Shown here: positions 48,372 through 61,300 of the stretch, piece after piece | Position numbering within the stretch: the stretch's first letter is position 1 | Layout: the number at the start of each line of letters is the position of its first letter | Source: Blastomussa wellsi | Lineage: Eukaryota; Cnidaria; Anthozoa; Scleractinia; Plerogyridae | Assembly: GCA_947652115.1 (NCBI GenBank) | Contig: OX393561.1 | Span: 40,162,421 to 40,226,420 of the forward strand | Length of the DNA stretch: 64,000 nt | Direction of reading: 5' to 3' | The notes under the pieces: model-generated | What the model saw: only the letters and a program-made list of their open reading frames with translations | The model's database searches: none | Told to the model about the DNA's origin: nothing | Translations under genes and position numbers: made by a program

Positions 48372-51300
48372 CATTCACTGCTGCGACAAAACAGAGGAAT
48401 TTCGTCGTTTGTAGAGGAGAAACCACCGACTTTGACTAATTCGTAAGCTGTCCAACGCAAGAACATTATTTAGCTTAGGCGCTTAAAAGAAAAACGGATC
48501 CTCGGTATATAAACAATCTTGGCCTTGCCCTTCCGGCTATAGGCACAAGCTGTGATCGAAATCCTGGATCAAGGGTGGCGAACTTGAAAATGATCGTTCA
48601 TCTTTTTGTAACATACAAATTGAAACTTCAAAAATGTAAGGGAGGCTCGCATACTCAAGCATGTTCAAGTTGATACTCATTGGATTACTTGAACGACCTG
48701 AAAGATTATATCTCCGCATCCCCAAGAAATATTTATTACTGATAACGTGCAATGCCAATATTTGCATCAACACTTTGTAAAGTCTGAAAGAACGGAAGAT
48801 TGGATTAGCATCGTTTGCGTACCATACATCTTTGTAAAAAAAAGAATTAAAATAACATATCTTTTTTGATGCATATCAGCTGGAAAATATCCTACAGCTT
48901 GATCCATAATATCTGTCACTTATATCTTGTACGCATGTACATAGTTTTCATGGTTCTCCGTTTTCTCGTGGTTTTTGACATATTGATATCCTGTCATTGT
49001 CTGAAAAAAAAACCGATTCGCATGATATTTAATTTGTAGATATATGAAGCTTCGGTATATTTTGTTATGTATTAAGATCAACGGACTAGGCGAAAATCTG
49101 ACAATTTTTGTTCACTCTGTGTCAGATTTTCTAAATAAAGGAATATCTGTATGCAATTATGAGGAGGAGTAATTTTTGTGTGGGCGATTCAGTGGTCAGG
49201 CTGGTCAGGGCAACCCTTTGACTAATGCGAAATCTTTGACCAGGAGGAAATGAAGTGGGCGTAGCTCCATCTAATAACCCACGGGTTCGATGAAAACAAG
49301 GAGTACGGCGCGGTAGAAAAAGCGAAGTGTAGAAAATGAGGAGTTTGGAAGATGCGGAGTGTGGAAAGTGCATTTAATACACCCCTCATTCACCACACTC
49401 CGCATTTCCTACACTCCTCATTTTCTACACTCCTCATTTTCTACACTCCTCATTTTTTACACTCCTCATTTTCTACACTCCTCATTTTCCACACTCCTCA
49501 TTTTCTTCACTCCGAATTCCTCGTTTTCCACCCAACCTGACCAACGCATGATATTGTCATCTCAATTAAGCCAACAGGAAGCTTTATGATGGGTTAGTTC
49601 TAACAAAGATTTTGCGATTTTCTGATTAACACATTTTGAGACTGATTCAGGTCCAAGCTATGAGAGAGGACAATATTTGTAAGCTCGAGATCCATCAGGT
49701 TTCGTGGTCAAACAAGGTCATTAACTATTTTTTTTGTACAAAATACTACGGAACTGTTAACGGAAGATGTGTGTTAGACTTGAGATCCACAAATATTCTT
49801 AAAATCTTTGTGATAAAGTAATATAGGCTGTTTCCATTAGTTGCGTATCCTTTGATGCATAACATTTGTTGACCGTTGTTTTGTTGTGGACTAGAAACAA
49901 GACTGTAGACAATAGTATTCCTTCTTGGACATCTCTGAACACACATTTTATTTAATCCCATTTGTAGTATTGGCTTACGAATAAGTTATTGCCTAGGCGA
50001 AAAGATCTACTAGATTTTCACCAAACAATATCTTAGACCAGTATCTACATTCCTGCTGCTTAATCGAGTTTATCGTGCTAAAATAATTATCTGGAATATG
50101 CCTGATCTGTGCACGGGAGGTGGAAAAAAAACATTTGCGATGTCTGCCTTGCCTCTGTGGTCTTATAATTTGTTACAACTTCTCTTATTACAATTCAACT
50201 TCTCTAAGTTTCTCATCTTCTTTTTCAGGGCTGTTATTGGCCGTTCCACAAAAGCGCTGGATTAGACTAAGTTATTTTGAAATCGCGAAAGAAAACTATG
50301 GTAAGATTACAGTGTATCATACCCTATCATCTAATGAAACACCTTTAGATACTGGCTTTCTCCAGTTGTTGTCTAATTACCGAATGAAAACAGTTCGAAG
50401 GAAGAAAGGGCATCTCGTTTATTGATCAGAGTAACGCCCCTTGCGTAGCTCAATACCAATGTAAATATCTTAAAACAAAATTTGCTCAAGTGTTTGGTAT
50501 AGTATTGAAGCGGTCAGTAATCAAAACCAGAGATGCCGTCCAATGACAACTTTGAGCTATTCCCGGGTCTATTAAATATTCTTTTTGCAGCGTGATTAGG
50601 TCACCTTCATTCCAACGAATCAGCATACCAACACACAGATATATTACCGTGTCTAAAGAACGATTTCTTTGTTATATAACTATTGTTTGCCTAACACTAG
50701 GAATTAAGCAATTACTCTATCGGCCGAATGGAGATATACATTCCTTTGCGATGCCAACAAATTATTGCTTTGGAAATTTAGGGCAAAACGAGACTTCAGA
50801 GAGATTGGGGGCAAAAAAGAATTTGGTAAAAAAAGGTGACTGAAAATGACTTAAGCTTTCGTGAGTGAGACGGTGCAACTGGAAGACTGTTTTATTAGGA
50901 GCTTTGTCAGTACTAAGAGTATTACCTTTCCCTATTTATCTGTAATCCTGTAATAAAGCACATCAATTGCATGTCTAGCCGAGTTTCAACGGGACTCCGT
51001 GGCCCGTGCAATGGGGCCACCTTTTACTGAGCTGTCAGTTGGTGTGGAATTGAGTAATCGCTCCGGCTTCGATTCGTTAGCTGGGCGGAGAGTTGATTTT
51101 AGGTCTGGCTCCACCCACGAATGTACCACTGTACTACACTGTCTACAGTGCAACCCAAACCCAACCCTCAGTCCTAGGAAAATGAAAGTTGCATGTTTCA
51201 AGAAATAGGGAGTCAGTAAAATTGCTACTTTTGATTCGAGTTGTCCCGAGGTTTGAGAAATTGGGATTCCGAGTGCATCTTTTATGCATGCCCAGGCCTG

Positions 51301-54300
51301 TTTATATTGTATTCAAGTTTTTAATTTTATTATTTACTATTACAGTAAATGTAAAAAGCGGCTGCGTGTGTGAAATATAACGATGTGAAGGAATTTCTTA
51401 GTGGATCAGAGCAAAGCTGTTTGACAATAACGTTGTATAAGTACTATAATCTCGGGCAAATCACAAGTTTCTTAATCCAACAAAGGTTGCTTTAAGGCCA
51501 GTGTTGGTATGCCAAAGCGAGGAACACGGAATCTTTCGACATTACTGACTAAATCACAAACATCAGCTCAACTCAAATAAGCACCGAGATATAAGGCATA
51601 TATAACATAAGGTTGTAATAACGCGTATACGTAACTGAAATGTTTTACTGAAAGATGTTTTTATTCCTCAGTGGACTAAGTCCATTAACTAACTTTTCTT
51701 TCAGCTTCAAGTTCCTAAAATCTCAAGCTAATTTCGTTGTTTGGTTCACACAAAAGCCGTTTTAAACCACCCTGCCTTAGACCTTCTTTGAAGAAGCAAT
51801 ATTCCGCGACTTAACTTAGTGGCAGTTTAGTGAACTAAAGACAAACGAGGGAGCGCTGATCTTTATTAATGGATAGTTCACTATGTCAATATCTTGATAT
51901 TTATAAATTTTAAAGGACTAAATTTTTCTCTGATGATGAGAGATATCAAATAGCTTGGGAAACTTACGGATTCGTGATCATTATACATGAAACCCTCTAC
52001 AATAATGACTAATCCTCACGTACTAAGCGTGAAAACAACAGTAAGCGTGAAACAAAAGCTGTACAAAAGATGGAAAATAAAGAACGACTGAAGACAAAGT
52101 TCAGCGGACGTGATCCATTAACTGAGATTTTGTGCGCTGAGCAATGCTGTGTACGTGCATGTATGAAGGTTTTAAAGGACCTATGCCACAATATTTCGTC
52201 TTTATTTCTGATGGGCGAGAATTGTTTTTAAAACTGTGAGGGAAACTAAAAAATGAACATTTTCTCATCACCGGAGAAACAGGGGCAGATAGTGGGGGCT
52301 AGGGAAGTCGAAAGTGCGGGGAAGGGCAATCGGCGAAAAAATGTTGGAACGAAATCGAAGAGCCCCTGGTAGAAAGAGTCTCACTAGGCCAGTTTCAAAC
52401 AGCTCTCTGAACGATGCCTCCTGTGATTGGATATAAAACATCCTTTGTATTACTCTGCCCAATCGGTGAACCGTAATTTCCAGTCACATTCTTGTGTTCT
52501 TACACGGCAGTATCAGCCATACTTTCACTTCAACTTACATCTGTACATCAGGGAGCTCAAATACTCGGGAAATTATTTTAAGGATGAATTTTGTTTTTCT
52601 CCCGAAACAGGCCTTCGTAGAGTTGTGACATCCCCCGTGATTTTGGTCCTGCCTGTTTCGTCTTAGTTCTGGACTTAATCTGTTTAGATTTTTTTTCCTG
52701 TTTTCTTATGTGACTCACCCACATATAGCTTCCTTGAATGCGTTAAGATAATTTACATTTTTTTCATTGCCACGGTTTTCATTATGCATTGTTTTCTTGT
52801 TTGGTTGGTGCGAGATGTTTTTGTAAATGTACCAAGAATAAGAAACTCGCCAAATGAACCATTTACTCTCCAACTACTCTACCCACTGGATCAAGTCCTC
52901 ATTCAGTCTTAAACTGCCAACTGAAATATATATCAAAAGGCGATAAGAACTATGGAGTTAATTAATAGCAGCGGGTTAATGGCTTGAACAAATCAACCTG
53001 CCAATAACATTTTTACAAAACACCTAAGGTATAAAGGCCGTGATTTCTAGGGCCTTGCATGGTTTCTTTCTAGCGTAGCGTGTCTTTTCCACTCATTACT
53101 TTTAAAATACAGGGTTGATTCTTTGTTCGAAGATTCCTTCGTACACGAACTACCCACCATTGACGTCATAAGAACCTACACTACCACGAAATCAGGCTAA
53201 CCTATAAACACAGCAACACGAGATGTGGTGTTTTTCAGTCACAATCTGGTTTTAAACCTTTCTAGTGCTTTCTGTAGTTAGGAAATAACTCCTATAGTTG
53301 GTAATATAGCTCGCAAATAAACTTGGGTTGTGCTCCAGACAAGACTTGCTTTCATAACCAATCACGTAATCAAGAAGTTAAAGGGTAAAATAGAAAATTA
53401 CATCATTATTAAATGCTAATTTTCGCCATTGGGCCTACCATGACTCATCTTTGAGCAATGAAGATGAACTACAAATTTACGTACGTACAATGTGCATTTT
53501 AAGTATTGGAAGCCTCTGTTAGGCGAAAACCTCGTTTAAAGATAGTTTTAGAGCTGCGACGTTTGTCCAATGTTTTTGAGCACAATATCTCTAGACAATT
53601 GCAGCTCGATGTAGTACTCTAAAACAAATTCATTCGGTCACGGTTTGCAAGAAAACAGTTCCTTCGTGTTCAGTTTCTCGTTTAAAGAATATTCGTGATA
53701 TCATAAAGATATAAACTCAAGAAAGTTTTTAATGCAGCCTTCTGTCATCTACAATGTTTACATGGCATCACGAACTCTTTATTTGTCACAAAAGACACGT
53801 GTTGGAAAGAAAAAGATCGTTTAACACCATGGCAACAAAGATATGAAAAGCAATGTTGAAAAACAAGTTAAATGGTCGGCTCTAAACGGATATTTTTACC
53901 TGGAAATACGAACTCCAGTAAGTCCTTTTTAAGAAAATATTTTGGATTCTTTGCGCATTTTGATGGCTGTTTTGCAAAACCAGCCAAAAATGTCCCCAAG
54001 GGATAATTTCCCGGATCAGTCAGTCGCTTCACACTTATAATTCCTTTGAAGTATTGTGGACGATGTAAGCTCTTGCATGCTGTGCACACAATCTTTATTT
54101 CCAACACGAACGGTTTTATGCCTCAAAAAATATAAATGGTGACCAGTTTTCCAAACAAGGATCTAATGTCCTGCTTTACTGTGAAGTACTCTTCAAATTC
54201 CGAGACTTAATAGCCGGAAATAGTTTCAACGCACCAGAAAATGCATTGCCTGTTTTCCTTGGCGCGGACTGGATATTAACCTGCTGTAGACAAAAGGCCT

Positions 54301-54700
54301 CTAGATCTATTTGCTTAAAATTCAAGTTTGGCCACGATATTTTGTTCTCAAAATTTAAGCTGTAAAAGAAAGTACACCCTATGACCAGACGACCAAAACA
54401 GGATGTCGACTCAGTACAAATATGGAATTCCGCTGATAACGTTCAAATATGTGTCTCAGGGTTTGCTATTTCCTGTAGAATCCAAAGATTGGCATTACAG
54501 TAATGTAATATTGATTGTTTAAGATAATCAATGAAGCAAGAATGCAACTCAAACGGATTTTAGGAGAATTGAGCAATTTATTGTTTTTGTGCATTCAGTG
54601 GGACGAAATTACATGAATCACGTATCAACATGTTATGTTAAGAAAACGTCGTGAGGGTCGTTAAGGCAGTCATTCCTAACCAGGAGATCGTGGTGTCAAC
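48372..54700. other. Spacer between the two deiodinase genes, no gene recognised
   Basis: 6.3 kb containing the 16-bp minisatellite at 49.4 kb and only short unmatched ORFs (e.g. 50120-50425, 50592-50843). The stretch 49.13 to 49.54 kb may be one element, since GGTCAGGCTGGTCAGG near 49196 is loosely inverted as CCTGACCAACG near 49537. Confidence 0.55.
49395..49522 (+). repeat. 16-bp minisatellite, about 7-8 copies
   Basis: Unit ACACTCCTCATTTTCT with single-base variants. Inverted copies (AGTGTAGAAAATGAGGAGT) lie just left at 49326-49344, so the array sits on one arm of an inverted repeat. The Ser/Phe/His-rich ORFs here are artefacts. Confidence 0.9.
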
Positions 54701-55807
54701 ATGTTTGTCCAGACCATCCAAGCCGTGCAAATGTTCGCAGTATACACCATCTTACTGCTGTTTTTCTCAGTTGGGGCGTTGTTGAAATCCATCCCTGCTT
54801 TCCGGGATTTAATTATCCGAGCCTTTGATGCCATTACCAAAGTAAAGTTACCGGTTACTTCATACTGGGACTCTTTGTTCACTGATCAGATGTTCCAGAA
54901 TGTGTGGCACAGCGTAGCTTTGGACCTTAACAAGAAGATAAAGCAAGGTTGTGAAGCCCCAAACAGCCCGGTGGTGTCACTGACTGGAAAAGACTGTTTT
55001 CCGTTATTACATTTGGCCAAAGCTGGGCGGCCCCTTGTTTTAAACTTTGGTAGCTTGACCTGCCCAATATTTATGAGGCAATTAAACGAGTTTCAAAAAA
55101 TGGTCAACCAATTCAGTCACATCGCGGATTTTTGTGTAGTTTACATCGAGGAAGCGCATCCTTCAGATGGATGGGCATTAAAAGTAAGTTGGTATTTTTA
55201 TATTTTTTTAAACTGAGATGAAAACAAAAACGCTGTCGCTACATATCAACATAAGCTTCTATTTAAAATCCTGAAGAACAATTTTTCTCATGATTACAGT
55301 AATTGGGATCGGTAAAAAGTCGTCATTCGTATAATACTATAACTGATTAGGTGACTAATAGGGTTTTGGCTCCATCATTTACTCGTCCACGATTGTCAGC
55401 GAGAAGCTTACTCCAGGCATACTCTGGAGTTGTGCCTCAGCATTCCTCCTAGTCTCCCGGTGAAAATATGGCAATACATTTTCAATTTTTTCTTTTAGTT
55501 TTTGTTAAAAAGTGCAATTTACCTCTTTCTATAGGACAACTATGCTATCAGAACACACAGAACGCAAAGCGAAAGATGCCGTGCAGCTCGTGAATTGGCG
55601 CGACAAGTTCCCAGATGCCCAGTGGTAGTAGACACAATGCTTGACACGGCAAACGTGGCTTTTGGTGCTCTTCCCATTCGTTTGCACATCGTTCAGAACA
55701 GAAGGGTTGTTTACGTGGGAGGACCAGGGCCTGTGGGATACAATATGGGAGGAGTGGGAGAGTGGCTGGAAAATTACCACACCTTAAAATCACCACAAGT
55801 CAATTGA
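54701..55807 (+). CDS. Iodothyronine deiodinase-like protein, Cys at the catalytic site, copy 2
   Basis: Exons 54701-55183 and 55535-55807 with a phase-0 GTAAGT-AG intron at the same place as in copy 1; exon 2 is again exactly 273 nt. The product is 251 aa. It has an N-terminal anchor (MFAVYTILLLFFSVGALL), RPLVLNFGSLTCPIFM with Cys121 (codon TGC) where the family has Sec, VVYIEEAHPSDGWAL, His169 (IRTHRTQSERC) and the well-kept CPVVVDTM. The Cys seen two residues before Sec in type 1 deiodinases is Leu here (Ser in copy 1), and the second Pro of UPPF is Ile (Val in copy 1). It is a clear paralogue of the copy 6.3 kb upstream, in the same orientation. No TATA box was seen upstream, so regulation may differ. 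Enzyme activity is inferred from intact motifs apart from Sec. Confidence 0.88.
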
Positions 55808-56595
55808 ACGCCAGGGATGCACCAATCATGAAGTCATTCCCACAAACACATTTATCAGGCCGACATGGTTTCAATGGGAAAGCCATCACGGAACTTTCTC
55901 CTGTGACGCAACTTCAAGAAGCCAACATCTTTGAAAACCTGAGACGCCATTTTAAAATGAACTTGCTTCTACCAAGTCATTAGAATACTTTCGTGCGTGG
56001 GACGTTTCTCAAACTGGACGCTGTTAGACTTTGAAAACGGCATACGAAACGAGAGATTCAATAGACGACAAATTTCTTGAACTTGACTTGCCCACTTGCT
56101 TAGCTTATCAAATATAGCTAATTTTGTGCGTTTCTTGGTATATAGGAGCGATGGAAATTAATCATGTGTTAGCTATTCCGAAGTAGTTAAATATAATGTA
56201 ACAGTGAAAGCATTAGTAGCAGAGTCGTGTAGAGTGAAGAGATTATAAATGTACATAAATATATATATCTATAACTGACATTTTTCATTAAAACGTATAA
56301 ACATACATTTATTTTTTATTAGTATTGCCATCGTACGGCGGCGATTCAAAAAAGTTTAAAAGCAAAGGCCATGTTGGGCCTTATTGTATAGGTGTAAACG
56401 CTCATTAAAGTCCCTTATATTGGTCGGTAAAAACATCTGAGTCTTACATACCACAAGAAAAACCCTCTTCGCGAACACAAGCGAAAACACTTTGTTGTCA
56501 AGGTGTTATTAGGTGGTGTAAGATACCGACGATCCTTTGTTAGAATTGTTAACCCCCACTCAGGCTGAAGCCTCTCTCAGTCTTGTAATAGACAT

Positions 56596-56894
56596 CATTC
56601 TCGTCCCCATAGCCCTTTTAGTTTCTCTTAGCTGGCAGGGCCTTGGCACGAAAAACGAAGGGCTCTGGGGACATACGATTTTCAAAAAAATGCGAATTCT
56701 TTTTATTGGCTGTTGAGAACAAAGAAATCTTAAACGGAAGTCAAAATGTTCGCCGGCCGCCATATTACAACACACACCATGTCCGGAAGTCCTAGAATCT
56801 CGGACTAGAAATCGTATGTCTCCAGAGCCCTTCGTTTCTCGTGCCAAGGTCCCGCCGGCTAAAAGAAACGAAAAGGGCTATGGGGACGAGAATG
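56596..56894. mobile_element. Mutator-like MITE with 9-bp target duplication
   Basis: 299 bp. Both ends begin CATTCTCGTCCCCATAGCCC and stay inverted for ~84 bp with few mismatches (to ACATACGAT). The flanks are AATAGACAT at 56587-56595 and again at 56895-56903, a 9-bp direct duplication. Long inverted repeats plus a 9-bp duplication are typical of the Mutator/MuDR superfamily. The interior has no coding capacity. Confidence 0.85.
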
Positions 56895-57002
56895 AATAGA
56901 CATTTGAATAGCACCTCGACAGCAGAGTCAATAATATCAGGTGAAGATTAATTTTTCTCGCAAGACTACAGTCGTGAACAACAATTAAAAATAAATAAAG
57001 CA

Positions 57003-57106
57003 CTTTACTTGTGTCTATGTATTTAGCACTAGCTGTGCTAATTTTGGACACTGTAAATACGGAAACAAATATTACAAATGAAACAGAAAGTTGTCAAAAA
57101 TCCCAG
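57003..57106 (+). repeat. Retroelement-like block shared with 35.56 kb
   Basis: CTTTACTTGTGTCTATGT, GCACTAGCTGTGCTAATT, GGACACTGTAAA and AATGAAACAGAAAGTTGTCA match 35556-35650 in order and orientation. Preceded by an A-rich AATAAATAAA. Confidence 0.65.
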
Positions 57107-58348
57107 CGAAAAATCCCATCAATGTCCTTGATTGTTTACCCAGCAATCCTTTCGGTACAGTAGTTCTTGAAGAGCATGCTCGCCCATCCGCTGGGTGACT
57201 GTTTTGAAGTGACGAGCTTGTTTCAAGACAATATAAATAACCTAAAGCTAAACAGGTGGCCATGTTTGCTGGGTCATTTCTGGCATTCGAAAGCAGTTTA
57301 AAATATTATCTACATAAGGTTATGTATCAACAAATTTGAGTGAAGGATGGCAAGAGGAGGGAAGACGAGGAAAGAGAGAGGAGAGGACGGAAAGCGGTGG
57401 AGAGGGAAATTATAAAAATACGACAAGTTGGGCATCCTACAGAAAAAGGCACTAAAAGGCTGAGGCGAGAGCTGTAAAAGGTACAACACGCGGGACGATC
57501 AGGCAACCCTCAAGTCTTTAAAAGAAGCTAAGTTTGTTTTCCTCCTCAAAACGAAAGTTGCGGTCACTCCAACACAACATTTAGATAATAATATAATAGT
57601 CATTTATTTACCCTGTGAGATTATTCAATTTGTACAATGATTTTGCATCTCAAAATAAACTCCCTCGCGATTTCAATCACTTTTTGTTTCTAATCGTTTT
57701 TTAAATAATTTATAATCCCTACCTTTTTAGAATAGAATAAATGTATTATTTGTCTTCAAATAAAATTTCATACGACAATTTCGCCTTTAAGGTAGCTTAC
57801 GAGTACAAGTACAGCGATAAGAGGCTAGGAACATGGAATCGAGGGTACTGGTTTGAATTTTGAATTCAAGATGGCGTCTTCAGCTAATGTCGTATTTATT
57901 GATCGTCGTATAATGATGTCGCGTTCTTAATCTCATTGACACAGAATTTTTTTTTCAGCAGCCCTCCTCCTCCCCATTCCTGCCTATTGCTTGTTCTATG
58001 GTTTGTATTTTTCTGGAAGTTGATTGCCCCCACCCTCGCCGGCAATGACATGTTTAATGAAAGTTTGAGTATTGGATTTTCAGAGTTTAATTAAGCGGCT
58101 ATGTGCAAAATTTCACATAGCCATTTTTCTCCATCATGTTTGTATTGCCTTTTCGAACAGAGCACAGCACATATTTCATTCTGATTAAGGTTTTTCTTTT
58201 TGTGGGTAAATTGAAGCATAAATAGCCTTTTTTGGGCACCAATTACATCAAGCGCAAACTTTAACATTCCACTGTTTAATGATACGCTCTCTGTGTGTAC
58301 CGACTGCTCTACCGGCAGTATTTTGAAAAATTTCTTCTTTCCCCTTCT

Positions 58349-61300
58349 TTACAACGAAGAATCCGTTGTCTCCGAACACTCACTCCGTGGAGATGTCAAA
58401 CTCTCATGTTCACGCTTAATGAGCATCATTTCCAGCAAAACATCTTCATCTTCCTCTTCCTCCAAGATTGAGACCTTCCTGAATTTGCTCTGCAAGCTTA
58501 CTATCTTTCTGTTCAATATATTGTAGTGGTTTTTTGTACTTAGGACTCTGTGGTCATTTTCCTCGTCACTGGAATCATCCGCGTACCATTTCTCGTCTTT
58601 TTCAGGGCTCACGGCAGAGAGCAAGTTCACTCCTAGGATCGCCTTCAACCGCTTTAGTATAAACTCTGCAAGTTCTGGGTCCGTTTCAGCATTGTCTAAT
58701 TCTGATTCTCTACTCTCAAAGGCGGCGTTTATTATGGAAACGAACATGTTAAGAAGGATTAGTTCCATTAGAATACTGTAACAGAAAAACAAGCCTGGTC
58801 CAATGACTCGGTCCACTTGCTGTAAATCATGAAAATAGGACGCGCCGAGGAGGGCATTCAGCATCGCCTGGGATGCCGATGGAAGAGAAATGAAATCTTG
58901 CAAATGTGTTCCGAATGAGATGTGGGACACAATTACAAAAGGGATAAACCAAAACTGAAACTGAACCATGAAAAGCAGTAGTTCCTTTCGCATGTTGGAA
59001 AACGTTTGATTTAGAAGTTTGATGTAGTTGTTGTACCTTAACAGGTACATAAACTTGATGGTTGTAAGAAATACAACAAACGCTATCATGTGTGTATCAA
59101 TCTCGTTCCACGTGAGTAGCAGCGAAAAGCTGACAAAAACAAAGGGATTCTCGCTGAGGTCTTTCATGGTCGCGTTTATACTTATCATCTTGACGAAATA
59201 CAAAGCAATGGAAACAAGAGCGAAGAGGACCTGGAGCAGATCTACCAAATTCCAAAATTTCTTGAAAAATGCCAACCTCTGATGGTACAGCCTTTTGATA
59301 ACTTTGTAAAGTAAGAACAAGATAACCAAAGCGATGATAAGTTCCGCAGCTAACGCCACGTTAGCAAGCTCACCTACGTATCTATAAACGCGTATGGTAT
59401 CAATTCTACGGAATGTCACCACTCCCCCGGTTGGCATGGCTTCAACCAATAGCGAGATAACGCTGAACAAGTTCACTTGGGCGTTATAAACCGTAAGCTC
59501 TACGAATACACCACGCGTCCGTCGATCAAGCCATTTGTGATGTGCGAGTTCTGTGATTACCTTCTGCGCCTTAGCCGGGAAATAACCAAGCTCTCCCACA
59601 TACCCTCCCCCTGAGTACATGGTTGTTGTGCCCCACAGTGGAACGCCTTTGAGATCCGCAGCTGTTTGATACCGCCAGGGCCTGGGGCATATGTCATGTG
59701 ATATATTTGCAACCGGTATGTTTGAAGGACCAGGTACCCACTCAAGTTGATATATGTTGGTGTCTTCATTCTCAAAGGTATACGGTCCATAACAACCTTT
59801 TGCTAAATATCTGATAAATGGAATGTCACTGCAGGTGTCTGGAAAAAAAAAATTTCAGAATATGAGTACATGGGCGGATCGGGGGGGGGGGGGGGTGATT
59901 TGGGTCGCTAGCTATATAACCACCCCCCATTTTGACTCCTCGACTCAAAAGTAACGAAGAAATCTATTTATTTTCTACTTTAAATTTGTAACAGAGTATT
60001 TCTATTTATTTGCTTTTTATTGTGTGTATCCACCATCCCCCCTCCCCTGTAAAATATTCCTAGATCCGCCACTGGAGTTCGTGTTTTTAATAGATTTCAT
60101 TTGCAAGTACTTAAACGGTTCAAACTTTTTCTTCCCGATGTTGATCGCAAAACATTAATTTTATTTAATTTTTCTTCGTTTAATTTTAGTTTAAATGCCT
60201 CAGAAAATAGAGAAATTGGAAAGCAGTAATCAACTTTTGGGATACTGTTTCGTTTTACCAAAAAGAACTAGTGCTAAAACAAATGTATGGAAATTTAAAA
60301 AAAACGGTCAATTGCTATATCAAGCGTTATATATTTGTACGGCTATCATGTACCCCGGCATGACGACTTCAAACAGCTGTTTTCACCAAATTGTAGTTTA
60401 TGTCGAAAACACGATCGTCCGGTCCGCGCCTATACATTATCAAGAATTATGGACTTCTGACTTTACTTCTTACCATTCAAAACCCTTAGCTGTCTAAGAC
60501 GCGCCATCCCAACAAGAGCCGAAGTCCGGTCAGTTAACAGTCCATCTTCTGAGTCTGTAGCAGGCATTCCATTGTACCACGGACCAACGAAAATATTTGG
60601 AATGAAAGCATACAGAACCCAGCCATAGATGTCGTTAAAATGGGTAACCTGAAGAGAGAGCAGATATACCAATAGAAATCGGGGTTATTAACTTATTATC
60701 CCTTATTATTAAAATCCAGATCATTGGATAATGCAATTCAAATTGGCTTAATTAGCCATAATGGTATATATAGACAATAGCCTTCAGTTGGTGCGGAAAT
60801 ATTCTCGGATATTTGTCCGGGAACATTAGCTGTAGTTCCGAGACGCAAACAGTTTTCCGAGAGCGAAGCTCAAGCAAAACTGCCGTGAGATTCAAGGAAC
60901 AGATCATGTCCAAGGACAAATATTCGAGCATGTTTCTGTGCCAAAATAGTTAAGTTCAAAAAAGCCTCAAAAGAATTTAGAAGTTTAAAAAATTGTGATG
61001 GGAAGAAACGTAATTACTTACGATTTCATTGTCTATGCATTTTAGTTAAATTCCTCTTTATGTAGTCCAATAGAAAGAAACTTGATAATTAATATAAACG
61101 ACTCACCGATAACGAAAATTTATTCTCCAGATGTTTAGTCATCTCATACGCGATTGGATCGCGGTGTCCATAGGCCACAATAATTAAAAGAAGAAGAAAC
61201 AGAGAATAGAACAAAACATCTGCCATGACCTCTGACGACTTTATATCTTTCATCCTTTTCAACTTTGCCTTTTCCAGCGTATTTTTCTGCAGTGGTAGTG

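Larger units (their letters stand above)
55808..58348. other. Intergenic region between deiodinase copy 2 and the polycystin gene
   Basis: Contains the Mutator-like MITE, the retroelement-like block at 57.0 kb and a purine-rich stretch at 57349-57415. A minus-strand ATTAAA at 58273-58278, ~75 nt past the polycystin stop, may be its poly(A) signal. No gene seen. Confidence 0.55.

Noticed and set aside
60195..60497. 100-codon + ORF in the polycystin intron
   Set aside because: It overlaps the antisense of a firmly supported polycystin exon (60474-60648) and has no motif.
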